The notes under the pieces were generated by a model. The model was not told the DNA's origin. It did no database searches and saw nothing but the letters and a program-made list of their open reading frames with translations. A stretch of DNA of 47,569 nt, taken from positions 1 to 47,569 of the IMG/VR virus record IMGVR_UViG_3300025928_000013. One strand, written 5' to 3'. Every line of letters starts with the position of its first letter. The first letter of the stretch is position 1. This stretch comes from a virus. A program made the translations under genes and the position numbers. This document shows positions 21,601 through 29,376 of the stretch, in pieces.

Positions 21601-21782
21601 AGCACGTCAGAACCAACGCTCTTCTGTGGAGTGCTCGCCAGGTGCTGGATGATGTCCGGTTTCGAATAGCCCGCTTTTACTGCGCCCGCGACATCGAACT
21701 TTCGCGTGTCTGTGAGATGCGACAGGATCTCATCGTCGCTGTAGCCGGCTTTCCGCGCGCCGTTCACATCGAAATCGGCCAT
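18675..21782 (-). CDS. Large internal virion/ejection-type protein
   Basis: The 1035-residue product starts with two tandem repeats, residues 4-23 and 29-48 (FDVNGARKAGYSDDEILSHL and FDVAGAVKAGYSKPDIIQHL), a motif I associate with podovirus internal proteins. A membrane-active-looking segment (about 65-130, helical and Gly/Ala-rich), a Pro-rich linker near 200-240 and a long helical middle follow. The C-terminal 300 residues form a separate domain (TGAVVHYLENQVKKYQGAI ... GPKVGRYFYDLMGIPQEATT VDLWATRANQRR). It is last of three consecutive internal-type genes. It probably leaves the virion with the DNA. The C-terminal domain may carry an enzymatic activity, but I cannot name it. Confidence 0.68.
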   Translation of the reverse strand: MADFDVNGARKAGYSDDEILSHLTDTRKFDVAGAVKAGYSKPDIIQHLASTPQKSVGSDVLDSIAEFGKGLIVDTAKSLGGMAQRIAMPPEDMRGKIARLVAGPLGPLITDVVKSHIDTGAKAVDAFKKGRYTEGVGYGAATLLPGVGPAAASAAETIAGAPPEFDNKGNITRPEQPPQVARGLGQATGLVGQVAAAAPINRLAKRVIGPGVTPEVPGGPGAPPEAPVAPPSDGGGLIKSQLNPKQQAGVDYLESEGVPVNAGTRTGNKFLKGAQALAQNQPLGASTAMAAQRATETGLQDLSGRLAEKASPLPETPESAGAAVPAALGKSIENLGDQADEGYQRAWAARDNPDHTYELPLRIADDGSQVMGQVNMPVDVRDIKYLAQPVFDEMQWMPASDRASSAGYQALKKILEGDDFIPAWQAERGLSGLKTMARTDNKSGVRTVSQGIGANLIPQLQENIDASVASTGEDALGGLQAGRAAHAGKMEIADLAEQLRDEPVQTFQKLTWKNDTGIDFLRKIADQAPETMPRVGRAYVQQLFDRAQEEGGFGRARSLFQKWQDLGPETKKILFPSEELRGNLDNFFQGAAMVAENPNPSGTAVVGSLIPGGLLMIHNPISGAAWLLGGYAAAKLMFDPRGVKLLTGGLKSASPGAAALDATRIMGMVGEDGRSDVQEIPQMPGSSPGNGLLDRLRNFLGDEEGSFPSKSWKLGTKLEEVKPFTREKGEPKILTGAVVHYLENQVKKYQGAIDPDAPPSVKFRRVLRYARTELEDQMRQPEPNLDFYTRDTAIADKDMAKAYPELATDSSKHAIQKVFSAALSPGQKPNQEAFYGGQVYGKYRDSGRIQIYQDSGKAWPSQGATKALKKIQGYLDLFGGGERGEQELVKYLLDEHTIGELRKINKSVGGRRENMGFGNLILGPKVGRYFYDLMGIPQEATTVDLWATRANQRRLGYMFNDTGKMIEAPQKISDRQVFMDTDAKLADEFGITRNEAQSGLWHYEQDLYRRLGLSVKSFKRSQGTERLLQSLGKER

Positions 21783-23504
21783 CTACTTTGCCTCGAAGGA
21801 ACTGAGGGGAGGCCTGGTGCCAGTGCCCGCGCCTGCTGCTGCTGGAGCTGTTGCGGCGCCCTCTGCTGGTGCGGTCCTGTTTTCGAGATACGTCCCGCGC
21901 GTCACGGCCTGGCGCCGGTATCCGATGATGGCTTGCACTTCCTCAAGTGCGGTTGCGATCGCTTTCGGGGAGTCGGTGTCTTTCAGGAGGTTCTGTGCCT
22001 GAGTCAGTTTCGCGTCGCTCACTCCGCTGCCGGTGCCGCCTCCCTGGATGATTTTTCCGATCTCGTCTCCCACCAGCGTGGCGTCGGTCTGGAACCGTTT
22101 CAGGTCAACCGAGTTGAATTGGTTCTTACCCAGCTTCACCAGGCTGTTGATGGATCGAACGTTTCCCTGTGCCAGCTTGTTTGCCGCGTCCTGCATCCGC
22201 GGGATGGAATTCAAAGCGCTGTCCATCAGCCGCACAGTGTTCTGTAAGCCGGGGCTTTTCGAGTAGTTGTAATCCGCGTCCGCCTGCGCCCAATTGAAGT
22301 GCGGATCCGTCTTGTGTATTTCCCGCTCGATCATCGTGCCGAGCGAGCCATTGCCGCGGCCGCGAATTTCCGAAAGCTGCGAGGGTGCGAGTTCATGATT
22401 TCGGATCTGCTCCGCCATCCTCGCCGCGTCTTCCTGGGTCGGCATCTGGCCAAGCTGGATCTGCTTCATCGTGTTGGCCAGGTCCCGGGTCGCGTTGGCA
22501 GACGCTTTACTGGCCAAGGTGGCCTCGCGGATTTCCGGATCGGCGTTAGCTTGCTTGAACTGTGACAGGGCCTTTTCAACTTCGCTGATGTCCAGGTCTG
22601 CCGGTTTCTTCCCGAGACTCGCGGCGAACTTCGGCAGGTAGACGGTTCCGAATTCTCCCGTTGGAACGGGAGGCCCACCGGAGGCGATTACCCGAGGTGC
22701 GGAACTTCCTGCGGAGCTGCCGGGCGCGGCCGGTGCGGGAGCTGCTGCCGGCGCGCCTCCCCCGGCTTGCTGCAGGTCCTGAAATTCGTTCGGCGCATAC
22801 TGCGGCGCCTGCGGTTGCGCTGCACCAGGCAGAATACTCCCCTGGCTGAGTCGCGACTCGCCCGGCTTCAGTGTGAACTGATCGCCATTGCGGATTTTCT
22901 GGTACGCCTCGATCAGCCCCGGCAGTTCGCCTTTCGGGATTGGGCTTCCCTGCGGATAGCCGAGCACTTCCAGGCCGGCCGGCGCCGCGACTGTGAGCCC
23001 TGGAGTCGAGAGCACTCGCCGGCGCAACTCCATGGTGATGTCTTGCTGCGCGGTGGCCTCTCCTCTCATCAGTTGCGTTTTCGATTGCAGTTCGCGCGAG
23101 GTGGCCAGTTGCTGCTGCTCTTCCGGCGTGGGCATCTCGTACTGCTTGCTCTGCCCCTGGCTATTCTTCAGCGTGGCGACAAAGCGCCCATTGCCGCCGG
23201 CTTTGCGCAGAATCCCGCCGACAGGTTGCGATCCCGGGGTCATCACACCCGGCTCCGGAGACTGCATCGCGGGCACGGTCGAGCCCGGCTCTTCCACCAT
23301 GCCGTTCTGCACCGGCCGGGCGCCGCGGCCGACGAGCGCTTCTTCGTTCATGATGTCCTGCACACTCATCTGCTGGTTGTGCAAGGCCTGATTTGTCAGG
23401 AAGGCCTGATGCTCATCGGCCTGCCTCTGCATCGCGTGGTGGAGCGAGTAAGCCTGCAGCATGCCGTCTACAACGCTGCCCAGTGGATTGGTGACTGTGC
23501 TCAT
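21783..23504 (-). CDS. Internal virion/ejection-type protein
   Basis: The 573-residue product is helical, Gln/Ala-rich in its N-terminal third (LHHAMQRQADEHQAFLTNQA), with an Ala/Pro linker at about 240-275 and a long helical C-terminal part ending in an Ala/Pro/Gly tail. It lacks signal peptide and enzyme motifs. Composition and position between two similar genes match podovirus ejection proteins (P22 gp7/16/20-type position). Assignment rests on context. Confidence 0.62.
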   Translation of the reverse strand: MSTVTNPLGSVVDGMLQAYSLHHAMQRQADEHQAFLTNQALHNQQMSVQDIMNEEALVGRGARPVQNGMVEEPGSTVPAMQSPEPGVMTPGSQPVGGILRKAGGNGRFVATLKNSQGQSKQYEMPTPEEQQQLATSRELQSKTQLMRGEATAQQDITMELRRRVLSTPGLTVAAPAGLEVLGYPQGSPIPKGELPGLIEAYQKIRNGDQFTLKPGESRLSQGSILPGAAQPQAPQYAPNEFQDLQQAGGGAPAAAPAPAAPGSSAGSSAPRVIASGGPPVPTGEFGTVYLPKFAASLGKKPADLDISEVEKALSQFKQANADPEIREATLASKASANATRDLANTMKQIQLGQMPTQEDAARMAEQIRNHELAPSQLSEIRGRGNGSLGTMIEREIHKTDPHFNWAQADADYNYSKSPGLQNTVRLMDSALNSIPRMQDAANKLAQGNVRSINSLVKLGKNQFNSVDLKRFQTDATLVGDEIGKIIQGGGTGSGVSDAKLTQAQNLLKDTDSPKAIATALEEVQAIIGYRRQAVTRGTYLENRTAPAEGAATAPAAAGAGTGTRPPLSSFEAK

Positions 23505-23510
23505 GGTGAT

Positions 23511-24176
23511 TTATCCGAAATAGGAATCGCTACCGCCAGGCATCAGGCTGGGCGATCCGCCGCTGAAAGGTACCGGGTTGTAGGAGAAGCCCCCGCTGCC
23601 CCCGTAATCTCCACCGCCGCCACCGCTCCCGGGCTTCAGCAGGTTGTTGAACATCATCAGCGTGCTCATGTTCGACAATCCGTTACCCGCACTCATGAAA
23701 GCATTGCCAGCGGAAGTGTCAGGTGTGGTACCTGTGCTCGTGGTGCCGCGGTTGAGGCCCAGCAGTTGCGTTCCGAGTGATGCGCCTGCATTCTGGCGAT
23801 CCACACCCATGGCCGCGATCTTGCCCTCGAGGTTCGATACGTCGCCGGCACGGGACATCGCCACCTTATACATTGAGTTGCCCATGTTGCCGCTCGAACC
23901 ATAACCGCGGCGCGCCATCTGCGTAGCTACAGACTGAGGCAATGTGTCGTAGGTCTTGTTGATGTTGTCGAGGCCTGCGGTGCGGATCCCGCCCATGCTG
24001 GCCGTGGGATTCGCGATCGATGACTCACTGAAGTTTGCCAACTGCGACATCAACGCCTGCATCTCGGGCGAGAAGGTGGGGGTCGACGTCGACGTCGTGG
24101 TCTTTGGTTTGCCCGATAGCAGGCTGCCGACGATGCTCGACACTCCCCCGATCGCTGCTGGAATTGCAAATGGCAC
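23511..24176 (-). CDS. Internal virion protein with Gly/Ser-rich tail
   Basis: GTG at 24176 is four bases from GGGAGGAC, a strong ribosome-binding site. The 221-residue product begins with a hydrophobic helix (AIPAAIGGVSSIVGSLLSG), then a Ser/Thr linker and a helical core (MQALMSQLANFSESSIANPT). It ends in a low-complexity Gly/Ser-rich tail (SGGGGGDYGGSGG). Small proteins of this build open the ejection-protein block in many podoviruses. Its start lies inside the acetyltransferase gene in another frame. Confidence 0.62.
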   Translation of the reverse strand: MPFAIPAAIGGVSSIVGSLLSGKPKTTTSTSTPTFSPEMQALMSQLANFSESSIANPTASMGGIRTAGLDNINKTYDTLPQSVATQMARRGYGSSGNMGNSMYKVAMSRAGDVSNLEGKIAAMGVDRQNAGASLGTQLLGLNRGTTSTGTTPDTSAGNAFMSAGNGLSNMSTLMMFNNLLKPGSGGGGGDYGGSGGFSYNPVPFSGGSPSLMPGGSDSYFG

Positions 24177-24657
24177 TGAAGTCCTCCCTATTAAGTCCGT
24201 ATAACCAGATGTCTGTGGGCTTGCCGCTTACCAGCGTTTGCCCAACTAGTGTTCCTTCTCGTTTCGCCCCCAAATTGATCAGGAGCGAACCGATCGCGAG
24301 GTTGCCGGCCAGCGGATAAAACGACAGTTTTCCGACGCCGGTCGCGAACATCTCTGCGATCGCAATCTTGCAGGCCCGCACCGCGATACCGCGCGCCTGG
24401 TGCTCCGGTTTCAACAGCAGGTGCGCCGTGCCGAGCCAGGGCGTGATTTTCTCGAACGCGATCCACCCGCCGAGCTCTTCATCGGCGTAGATGGCCCAGG
24501 TCTTCAGCCGCTCCCAACCTTCGGCCGCCTTGAACATGAACTCTTCGAGCGTCTGTGGCGCGAAATCGTCGGCCACCTTTGCGCGGAACGTCGCACCCCA
24601 TAACCAAATGCGTGGCAAGGCCTCGAACGGGAACGGGGAGCGGACGTCGATCTTCAC
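24025..24657 (-). CDS. GNAT-family acetyltransferase
   Basis: The 210-residue product carries GNAT motifs: LLKPEHQARGIAVRACKIAI at residues 81-100 supplies the acetyl-CoA-binding loop, and GNLAIGSLLINLGAKREG at 118-135 matches the family's terminal motif. The fold ends near residue 158; the last 50 residues overlap the next gene by 152 bases in another frame and may be dispensable. It is unusual to find an acetyltransferase in a morphogenesis operon. It could modify a virion protein or a host target. GTG at 24657 chosen. Confidence 0.78.
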   Translation of the reverse strand: MKIDVRSPFPFEALPRIWLWGATFRAKVADDFAPQTLEEFMFKAAEGWERLKTWAIYADEELGGWIAFEKITPWLGTAHLLLKPEHQARGIAVRACKIAIAEMFATGVGKLSFYPLAGNLAIGSLLINLGAKREGTLVGQTLVSGKPTDIWLYGLNREDFSAICNSSSDRGSVEHRRQPAIGQTKDHDVDVDPHLLARDAGVDVAVGKLQ

Positions 24658-24689
24658 ACCCTCTGTATCGCCCGCCGAGGCCTCGGCGC

Positions 24690-25334
24690 TTAACTGCCCA
24701 GCCGCAAGGCGAACAGTTTGGTGTGCCCCACGACGATGCCGGACGCTCCCGTCGCTCCAGCCTGTTTGTTGCCGCGCAATTTAAGGATGTTGCCCGCCCC
24801 GACCCCCGACAATACCCAGATTTGAGACACCGTTGCCGTGGCTCCCGCCGGCCCGGTGTAGATCGCGAGAGCGGTTTGGAGTACTCCAGCCACGCTCAGT
24901 CCGCAGGTCAGAATTGCGCCGGCATCTCCCGCGCCCGAGACCGCAAAGTTCGAAATTGCGAGTACCACCCACGTGCCTGCGGCCACTGCGAAGGTTGCGC
25001 CCGGCACGTCGTTATAAGTTGTCGCCACCAGGGTGAGAGAGCCCGTCGCGATTGCGGAATGATAGCTCAGTGTGGGCGCGGTGCTGATCTCGACCCACTC
25101 CTGCTGATTTCCGACCGTCTGCACCTGGTAGAGCAGACCTGTGTCCGTTGCCGCGCCAAATGTTCCCACTGCCGTGCCGTTCGCGTCAGGTCGTTTCGCA
25201 GCCAGGAAGAAGACGCCGGGCGGATCCGGCTCGCCGGTGGCCGTGTTGCTTTGCGGGACCGAGCGGAAGCGATCGTTGAGCATTCGTAGCAGGTCGTCTG
25301 AAACGCCCTCGATCGGAGGCAGCGGAATAATCAT
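24690..25334 (-). CDS. Beta-rich tail-associated protein
   Basis: The 214-residue product starts with a helix (DDLLRMLNDRFRSVPQS) followed by a long beta-rich region with many Gly, Thr and Val (SLTLVATTYNDVPGATFAVA, GATATVSQIWVLSGV). This resembles small phage tail or fibre-associated proteins. It overlaps the muralytic gene by four bases. Confidence 0.62.
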   Translation of the reverse strand: MIIPLPPIEGVSDDLLRMLNDRFRSVPQSNTATGEPDPPGVFFLAAKRPDANGTAVGTFGAATDTGLLYQVQTVGNQQEWVEISTAPTLSYHSAIATGSLTLVATTYNDVPGATFAVAAGTWVVLAISNFAVSGAGDAGAILTCGLSVAGVLQTALAIYTGPAGATATVSQIWVLSGVGAGNILKLRGNKQAGATGASGIVVGHTKLFALRLGS

Positions 25335-25696
25335 GCCTGCACCCTCAGTACAAGAGAGAGCGGGGTTTCTGATTTGACCATCACGCCGCGTTTCGCGAAT
25401 CCGTCAATGATCATTGACAGGTACCCGGCCGGATCGTTGGCGCCGTCTCCTTTGGGAGCCCAGGCGAAAATTGCCTGCTCGAGCGTTTCCCCTCGAGCTG
25501 CCTTCAGGCCAAGATCCCGCTCGAGGTTCCCCCATCCATGTGCGTCGGTATCGATCGTGCCGATCGCATTTGGATCCCCAGGATGCTGCGAATCTGGTGA
25601 ATGCCTCAAATCCCCAGGGTTATGCCTCACTGTGGGAATGGCGCCCGGCTTGCCGAAGCCTTCTTCTTTTGCAATCAAGTAAGCGAGGAGTGTCAT
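25331..25696 (-). CDS. Putative peptidoglycan hydrolase (structural P5-like)
   Basis: The 121-residue product has the pattern IAKEEGFGKPGAIPTVRHNP then GDLRHSP, a GWGNLERDLGLKAARGETLE stretch, and a WAPKGDGANDPAGYL block. This EGF...NPGDLR...GW..L...WAP pattern is that of P5-like/lytic-transglycosylase virion enzymes that cut the cell wall during DNA entry; Glu11-Glu12 are candidate catalytic acids. No signal peptide is present. It may also be the only muralytic enzyme of the phage, since no separate endolysin was recognised. Confidence 0.72.
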   Translation of the reverse strand: MTLLAYLIAKEEGFGKPGAIPTVRHNPGDLRHSPDSQHPGDPNAIGTIDTDAHGWGNLERDLGLKAARGETLEQAIFAWAPKGDGANDPAGYLSMIIDGFAKRGVMVKSETPLSLVLRVQA

Positions 25697-26197
25697 CTAG
25701 GCATCCACCTGCACGTCCACCCACTCCGGATTAGGCGGCGTAGGTTTGATTGCCATGGGCCGCGGATTCCAGTCTGTGGTTGGTGGGATTGCCATCTTGA
25801 CCGGATTCCAGTCAGTGATCGGCGTGATGTCCATCTTGACCGGCGCCCACTCGCCCATCGGCGGGATTTCCATCTTGACCGGCGCCCACTCAGTCGTCGG
25901 AGGCAATGGCACTGCGTACCACTGCCACTGCGTACCCGGCAGTGTGCGCGCCCAGATCCGCGCGTTATAGATCCGCATAATCGAGCCAAAATACGGGACG
26001 ATCTTCAGGTTGTAGAGGTGCCCCCGCGTCGTTGGCCGCATTCGGAAGCGAACCACCCGCCAGCTGGCCGCAACTATGCCGAACTCCTCGCGCACCGCCA
26101 TCGCGTTGCCCGGCAGATCAGTCTGAAACGTGAGTTGTCCTCCGAGGGTCGACTCGTACTCGACGTCCAGCGCGCCAAAAATTGTGACCGCCTCCAT
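25697..26197 (-). CDS. Virion protein with four 13-residue Trp/Pro repeats
   Basis: The first about 95 residues are a beta-rich domain (VTIFGALDVEYESTLGGQLT, MRPTTRGHLYNLKIVPYFG). Then come four tandem repeats: PPTTEWAPVKMEI, PPMGEWAPVKMDI, TPITDWNPVKMAI and PPTTDWNPRPMAI, followed by a Pro-rich end. The repeats read like an extended rod or binding stalk. The ATG overlaps the previous stop (TAATG). It is in the adaptor/tail region, so a virion location is likely. No family known to me. Confidence 0.75.
   Translation of the reverse strand: MEAVTIFGALDVEYESTLGGQLTFQTDLPGNAMAVREEFGIVAASWRVVRFRMRPTTRGHLYNLKIVPYFGSIMRIYNARIWARTLPGTQWQWYAVPLPPTTEWAPVKMEIPPMGEWAPVKMDITPITDWNPVKMAIPPTTDWNPRPMAIKPTPPNPEWVDVQVDA
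25748..25903 (-). repeat. Four 39-bp tandem repeats inside the Trp/Pro repeat gene
   Basis: The plus strand carries CCATCTTGACCGG-type units at 39-base intervals (about 25792, 25831, 25870). They correspond to codons for the 13-residue repeat units, with the leftmost unit more diverged. Confidence 0.8.
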
Positions 26198-26565
26198 TAA
26201 ACGCCTACTGAGTGCGGCAGTGACTCAAAGAATTCGCCGAGTGCGCCATCCAGATAAACGCCGATTTCGCGCATCCAAATCACGCCCGAGCGCAACTGAG
26301 TGCCGCCAGATGCTGACGTCGCGAACGGGTCGACGCGCTCCTGATAGAGCGTGCCTTCAAGTGGGGCGCCGTTGGCATCTACCAACGGAAACGTGATCGT
26401 ATTCGGGGTGTGGTCCGCGTTAGTGATCGGCATCGTCTTGCCGCCCGTGCGTTCTACCAGGTGGCCGCCGGGCATGTCGGTGAAAAACTTAAAGGTCGAC
26501 GGGCCACTCGGCGAGACGTACTCGAGAGAGGCTTCTTTGAACTGCGCAACTTTGCGAAATGCCAT
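26197..26565 (-). CDS. Small virion-associated protein with gp10-like C-terminal motif
   Basis: The 122-residue product (MAFRKVAQFKEASLEYVSPS ... DPFATSASGGTQLRSG) ends IGVYLDGALGEFFESLPHSV GV, the same 22-residue module that ends the next upstream gene, at 14 of 22 positions. A GGAGT ribosome-binding site overlaps the upstream stop, fixing the ATG at 26565. The remainder is beta-rich. A virion assembly or docking role for the shared tail is inferred. Confidence 0.72.
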   Translation of the reverse strand: MAFRKVAQFKEASLEYVSPSGPSTFKFFTDMPGGHLVERTGGKTMPITNADHTPNTITFPLVDANGAPLEGTLYQERVDPFATSASGGTQLRSGVIWMREIGVYLDGALGEFFESLPHSVGV

Positions 26566-26569
26566 ATTT

Positions 26570-28765
26570 TTAAACTCCGATTGATGTCGGTTCCGGCTGC
26601 CAGAAGTCGCCGACGGCGCCATCGAGATACACACCGATCGGCAGCACTCGCACGCGCAAACCGTAAAGCTGAAAGTCGGTGGTGCTGTAGGCCGTGTAGC
26701 GCAGCAGCTTGCCGATGATGGGGCGAGTCAGGACGATGCGCTCTGATTGCCGGGTGGTGGTGCTCAGGATCGCCTCGAGTGCCGCGGCCGCCATCGCTCC
26801 GCCGCCACTGTCCGCATAAGGCTGGAAATTTCCGTTGCCACCTCTCGCGTCGACGTCGAGTTCCACCTGGTCAATCTGCTTGTGCCCCTGGATGCCGTGA
26901 TCGGTTTCGTCGGTATCAAAGGTCTTGGCGTGGCGCGCCTCGTAGTAGAAGTGCACGATCAACGGCGAGTCGATCTGGCATCCCGTCGCCATGTTTCCGG
27001 TAATGCGGATTGACATGTTGTAGGCGCGGATGGGCTGACCTCGCAGCGCCACCACTGAGTAGCCGCTGGGATAAACCAGCGGGATGAGTTCTTTCGTTTT
27101 TACGGAGGAGGTGATGGTGCCCAACACGAACTCATCGGTTGCCGGCGCGCGGTTTTTGTTCGTCCGGATGGTGATGGTCAACGGCACGCCCCCGGTGAAG
27201 TGATCAATCACCAGGTCCGCGAAAGTTTTCTCGCGATCGGCCGAGCCCCCGTCGAGGTATGCGCTCTGGAACGCAGTCGCCGGGCTGCCGGCAGCGCCTG
27301 GCAACTGATAAATTCCGCTCTGCGAACCGAGCAGACCAGCACTCCCCTGCGCGTAGGCATTAAAGCCGCCCTGCATGGAGAACCAGCGATCGGACGGCAT
27401 GTGCCAGATCACCGTTCGGGTGAACGTGACTTCCTTGTAACTCACCCACAGCCGGCCGTTTTCGTAGCCGAGGGCGCATACCGATGGCGTGGCTTCGGCG
27501 AGAAAATTCTCGGGCACGGCGCCGCCATGGAAAAGCGAATTGACCTTGGTCGAGATCGGGCGCGCCCAGTCGGTCAGAATGAAGACACCCTCATCTGAGC
27601 GGAAGAATTCGCCCACTGACGACGAATAGAACGCGCGCGGACCCACAATCCCCATTTCCGGAACCAACGGCTCGAGCCGTGCGTTCGCGTCGTCAAAATC
27701 GCCCACCTGCCGCCAGATCGATTTATCCCGGTAGATGATGAGCAGGCCTGGCTTCACACTCACGCCGAGGATTCCGTCCTTCGCGTCGGTGCCTACATCG
27801 ACCCAGTCGCCGTCGTTTGGATTGGCGGCGCCGCGGAAAAAGCCCGGCTGCAGCGCTTGCGTATAGAAGAGGCGGTTCGGGTTCGCGTCGGTGTTTCCCA
27901 CAACGATGCGGCCGTTGAAGGTCTGGTTCGCCATGATCTTCGCCGCCGGCGGCGCGTCGTGATCGCCCTGCATGATGATGCCGAGCTGCAGCATCTGGGT
28001 GTCGCTGTGGGTGTGCACTTCATCGCCGTAGTCGTCGACGTAAGTGCGCGCCAGGCCGAGCGGTCCATCCTCATTCAGCAGGTACGGCGTGCCGACAATC
28101 TCGCGGTAGATGTTCCAGCCGGTGGCAGTCGCCGGCGCGCCGGCCGGCTGAAAAATTCGTACGATCGCGCCGAGGGTGGCTGGCGCCGGCGTGATTGTTG
28201 CCACCGCCGACGGGTTGGTTTCGCCGAGCGTGGTCTGCCAGGTCACGTAGTACTGGTAGGGAGTATTGAGCAGCGCGCCCTGTAGCGGCGGGTTATTGGC
28301 CGCGACTACAAAGCCGGAACCAAATGGATAGTGCAGGCCTGCGCCAGTGTCTCCACCGTCTTCGAGGTTCGGCGCTGCCGGCGGCGCGATCGTCCAGTCA
28401 CTCGTCGTTGCTCCATCGTCTTTGCGCTGATGCGCCCGGTTGATGATCCAGGTGAATCCCTGGTAAGAGATCATGCCGACTGGAAACGCGTCATAGTCAG
28501 CGTTCAGCAGCGTCACCCCGCGGTAGACGGACCCGGTCGTACTGTTGCCCAGGTAATAGGTGGTGCCCATCTGGCAAAGACTGTCGCCAAACACCGGCGC
28601 GGTGCCCGCGACAAAAGCTGCGACGGTCGACGCCTCAACCCGGCCGGCTGCTCCTGGCCACCATCCCTGCAGGTCGAGACAATCCCCTTCACTGACCTGG
28701 TCGCCCGGGGCAACAAGGTTTAGCCCGTTCGGCAGGATGCGGGCGGTCTCAAGTTTGTAAGCCAT
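26570..28765 (-). CDS. P22 gp10-like tail/DNA-stabilisation protein
   Basis: The 731-residue protein carries the hallmarks of the podovirus gp10 family: NRLFYTQALQPGFFRGAA then NDGDWVDVGTDAKDGILGVS and KPGLLIIYRDKSIWRQVGDF, a beta-propeller-type pattern. It is predicted to cap the portal/adaptor and hold packaged DNA. It is longer than P22 gp10 (about 470), with an additional N-terminal domain (residues about 150-260) and an IGVYLDGAVGDFWQPEPTSI GV end shared with the next gene. The start overlaps the previous stop (TGATG). Confidence 0.78.
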   Translation of the reverse strand: MAYKLETARILPNGLNLVAPGDQVSEGDCLDLQGWWPGAAGRVEASTVAAFVAGTAPVFGDSLCQMGTTYYLGNSTTGSVYRGVTLLNADYDAFPVGMISYQGFTWIINRAHQRKDDGATTSDWTIAPPAAPNLEDGGDTGAGLHYPFGSGFVVAANNPPLQGALLNTPYQYYVTWQTTLGETNPSAVATITPAPATLGAIVRIFQPAGAPATATGWNIYREIVGTPYLLNEDGPLGLARTYVDDYGDEVHTHSDTQMLQLGIIMQGDHDAPPAAKIMANQTFNGRIVVGNTDANPNRLFYTQALQPGFFRGAANPNDGDWVDVGTDAKDGILGVSVKPGLLIIYRDKSIWRQVGDFDDANARLEPLVPEMGIVGPRAFYSSSVGEFFRSDEGVFILTDWARPISTKVNSLFHGGAVPENFLAEATPSVCALGYENGRLWVSYKEVTFTRTVIWHMPSDRWFSMQGGFNAYAQGSAGLLGSQSGIYQLPGAAGSPATAFQSAYLDGGSADREKTFADLVIDHFTGGVPLTITIRTNKNRAPATDEFVLGTITSSVKTKELIPLVYPSGYSVVALRGQPIRAYNMSIRITGNMATGCQIDSPLIVHFYYEARHAKTFDTDETDHGIQGHKQIDQVELDVDARGGNGNFQPYADSGGGAMAAAALEAILSTTTRQSERIVLTRPIIGKLLRYTAYSTTDFQLYGLRVRVLPIGVYLDGAVGDFWQPEPTSIGV

Positions 28766-29376
28766 CAGAGCGCGCCCTTTCCGTAGTACGCCCGCATCGC
28801 CTGCTCGTATGCGTCGGCGAGGCCTCCGAGAGCCTGCGCCACATCGGGCATCTGCATCTCGCCCTCGCGCTGCCTTGCCCGCTCGAGCGTGCGCAGCAAC
28901 AGGTAATCCCCAACCGCCGCGGGCATCGCGACCGAGGGCGCCGCCGGCGTCAGGTCCGGAGGGTGTTTGTGCATCACGATCTGCAGGTATCCCGCGTACT
29001 GCGGTGGCGGATAGATCGCGATGTAATGCAGGCCGCTGATGTTTCCCACCCAGCGCTGTGGTGTGCCGATCGCGGCCTCTTCCCAGCCTGGGTCGAGAGC
29101 CTCCATCTCGGCCACTGTCGACGGCCGCAACGTGGATCCGCTCGCCGCGGCGTAGATCGTCGCGATGTGCAGGCCGTCGAGCTCGTACGTGCTCTGACCC
29201 GACACCAGCAGGATGGTGCCATCGAAGGTGACCAACAGCAGGAAGCGACCGCCAATGTCATGCAACGCTTCTTCGGCGTAGTTGTAGAGCTCGCCGATCG
29301 TCCAGGGATTGAGCTCTGAGACGTTGCTGCAATTCAGGCACTCGAGCATCCAGGGGGTGAGGGTTGCGAAGTTCAT
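28765..29376 (-). CDS. Putative head-tail adaptor/connector protein
   Basis: The 203-residue product is helical at the start (EELYNYAEEALHDIGGRFLL type), then beta-rich, and ends with a helical bundle (LLLRTLERARQREGEMQMPD). Its location between the two proteins that bracket it suggests a head-to-tail junction component. The stop overlaps the gp10-like start and its ATG shares ATGA with the gene upstream. Only context supports the role. Confidence 0.62.
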   Translation of the reverse strand: MNFATLTPWMLECLNCSNVSELNPWTIGELYNYAEEALHDIGGRFLLLVTFDGTILLVSGQSTYELDGLHIATIYAAASGSTLRPSTVAEMEALDPGWEEAAIGTPQRWVGNISGLHYIAIYPPPQYAGYLQIVMHKHPPDLTPAAPSVAMPAAVGDYLLLRTLERARQREGEMQMPDVAQALGGLADAYEQAMRAYYGKGAL

